From Rubrivivax sp. (lineage in GTDB: Bacteria > Pseudomonadota > Gammaproteobacteria > Burkholderiales > Burkholderiaceae_C), in NCBI GenBank assembly GCA_027484885.1, contig JAIXSD010000600.1, positions 1 through 7,663 on the forward strand: a stretch of DNA of 7,663 nt, read 5' to 3'. Position 1 is the stretch's first letter; every line of letters starts with the position of its first letter. Shown in pieces: positions 7,013 through 7,663 of the stretch. The notes under the pieces are model-generated. The model was given only the letters and a program-made list of their open reading frames with translations, did not search any database and had not been told where the DNA came from. Made by a program: the position numbers and the translations under genes.

Positions 7013-7663
7013 TCAGCGTGGCAAAGGTTCAGCACGGCGCGCAGCAGCGCCAATTTTTGCCACATGAGCCTGCAGCATGCCCCACTCGCCCTTGCTCGCC
7101 ACATCGTCCAACAGCTGACCGATGACATCGGGGATCAAGCACTCCAAGGCTTGATCCCCATGTTCGCGCTGAAGAGTTTCAGGGTCACCCGGCGAGGACG
7201 CGTGCATGCGCTGCAGCTCCGCGCGACGCTCGATCCATTGCGGATTGTCTGCATCCACTGCCTTGGCAAGACTGAGCGCCATGGCGTGACTGAGCAAATC
7301 CTCGCCGTCACGCCACAGCTGCTGGGACAGGATGCGGCACTGCTCGTGCAAGGCCGAGTCGAGCTTCGCCTCGCTGCTTTTGCACAGGCGCTCGGGCCCG
7401 GCACCGATATACGGGACGACGCCAAACGCGGCGGCCGACCACGCGGCGTGTTGGGCCGCCCGGCGCATGCCTGGCTGCGCCTCTTGCGGCAAGGTCTGCA
7501 AGGTTTTCAAGAGCTCGCGGCTGTAGTCGATGTGCTGGGGCGCAAGAACGGCACGGGCCAGCCAGTCGCGCTGCGCTGCGGGCGCCTCGCTCCGCGCGCG
7601 CTGGGCCAGCCAGGCCAGACGGTTGTCCGGCTCCAGCTCAGCCCACAGCGAGGCAGGCACCGG
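7013..7663 (-). CDS. Hypothetical protein, paralogue B, 5' part beyond the window (partial)
   Basis: The reading frame is open to the right edge, so only the C-terminal 216 residues are visible and the true start lies outside. A GTG at 7658-7660 is an internal valine, because the paralogue carries the same VPASLWAE in mid-protein. The visible part aligns end to end with residues 219-434 of the neighbouring protein: PASLWAE.EPDNRLAWLAQ, then a DYSR motif, LCK, a QLWRDGEDLLSHAMALSLA block, WIERRAEL, and QALEC...GEW..LQ near the end. Three cysteines (in LCK, EQC and LEC) coincide with those of the paralogue. DNA identity is also high near the edge (compare 6190-6240 with 7605-7657). The family is not recognised. 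By analogy the missing half should hold an N-terminal membrane anchor. No intrinsic terminator is visible between the two genes, which fits an operon. Confidence 0.85.
   Translation of the reverse strand, partial: PVPASLWAELEPDNRLAWLAQRARSEAPAAQRDWLARAVLAPQHIDYSRELLKTLQTLPQEAQPGMRRAAQHAAWSAAAFGVVPYIGAGPERLCKSSEAKLDSALHEQCRILSQQLWRDGEDLLSHAMALSLAKAVDADNPQWIERRAELQRMHASSPGDPETLQREHGDQALECLIPDVIGQLLDDVASKGEWGMLQAHVAKIGAAARRAEPLPR
7130..7159. repeat. Perfect 11-bp inverted repeat inside paralogue B
   Basis: GGGGATCAAGC (7130-7140) and GCTTGATCCCC (7149-7159) form a perfect 11-bp stem with an 8-base loop. It lies inside the coding region, about 120 bases before the stop, covering the conserved ALEC segment. 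No T-run follows on the minus strand (the next bases read GATGTCATC), so it is not a standard terminator. The arms are less GC-rich than their surroundings. Its role, if any, is unknown. Confidence 0.6.

Noticed and set aside
7013..7660. Reading paralogue B as a short complete gene starting at the GTG near 7660
   Set aside because: The frame stays open to the window edge, and the paralogue shows the same VPASLWAE sequence about 218 residues into the protein, so the GTG is internal.

Overview
The window is GC-rich DNA whose genes use strongly G/C-biased third codon positions. The secreted M28 aminopeptidase, a TonB-dependent receptor (TBDR) of the large environmental type, and the strong GGAGG-type ribosome sites together suggest a Burkholderiales-type betaproteobacterium, for example the Roseateles/Paucibacter/Sphaerotilaceae area. 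That placement is inference; no rRNA or other marker gene is present.

Layout. Positions 1-561 hold no convincing gene. They contain a dense cluster of long inverted repeats (about 3-384) and, at 461-487, a Rho-independent terminator for the gene to its right. Positions 562-3405 (minus) encode a complete 947-residue TBDR. Positions 3406-3862 are a divergent intergenic region with a 13-bp palindrome of the TGGTnnnACCA type, a second inverted-repeat pair and a weak sigma70-like promoter. Positions 3863-5530 (plus) encode a 555-residue secreted zinc aminopeptidase. It aligns residue for residue with the Vibrio proteolyticus leucyl aminopeptidase across the active site, and carries a prodomain and a C-terminal PPC domain. 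Its terminator hairpin (5564-5602) runs into the 3' end of the convergent minus-strand gene at 5585-6889. That gene encodes an unrecognised 434-residue protein with one N-terminal membrane anchor. Just upstream of it on the same strand, 7013 to the right edge holds the 3' part of a clear paralogue, so the two form a tandem duplicated pair.

How the genes may work together. The divergent TBDR and exported aminopeptidase make a plausible 'digest outside, import across the outer membrane' pair for peptides or amino-acid-linked ligands. This rests on adjacency only; the TBDR ligand cannot be read from sequence. The tandem anchored proteins look like periplasmic helical-repeat (TPR-like) proteins of unknown role, and nothing ties them functionally to the aminopeptidase apart from being convergent with it. 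I see no phage, transposase, CRISPR, tRNA or rRNA in the window. The least explained structures are the nested inverted repeats at the left end and the duplicated anchored-protein family at the right end.
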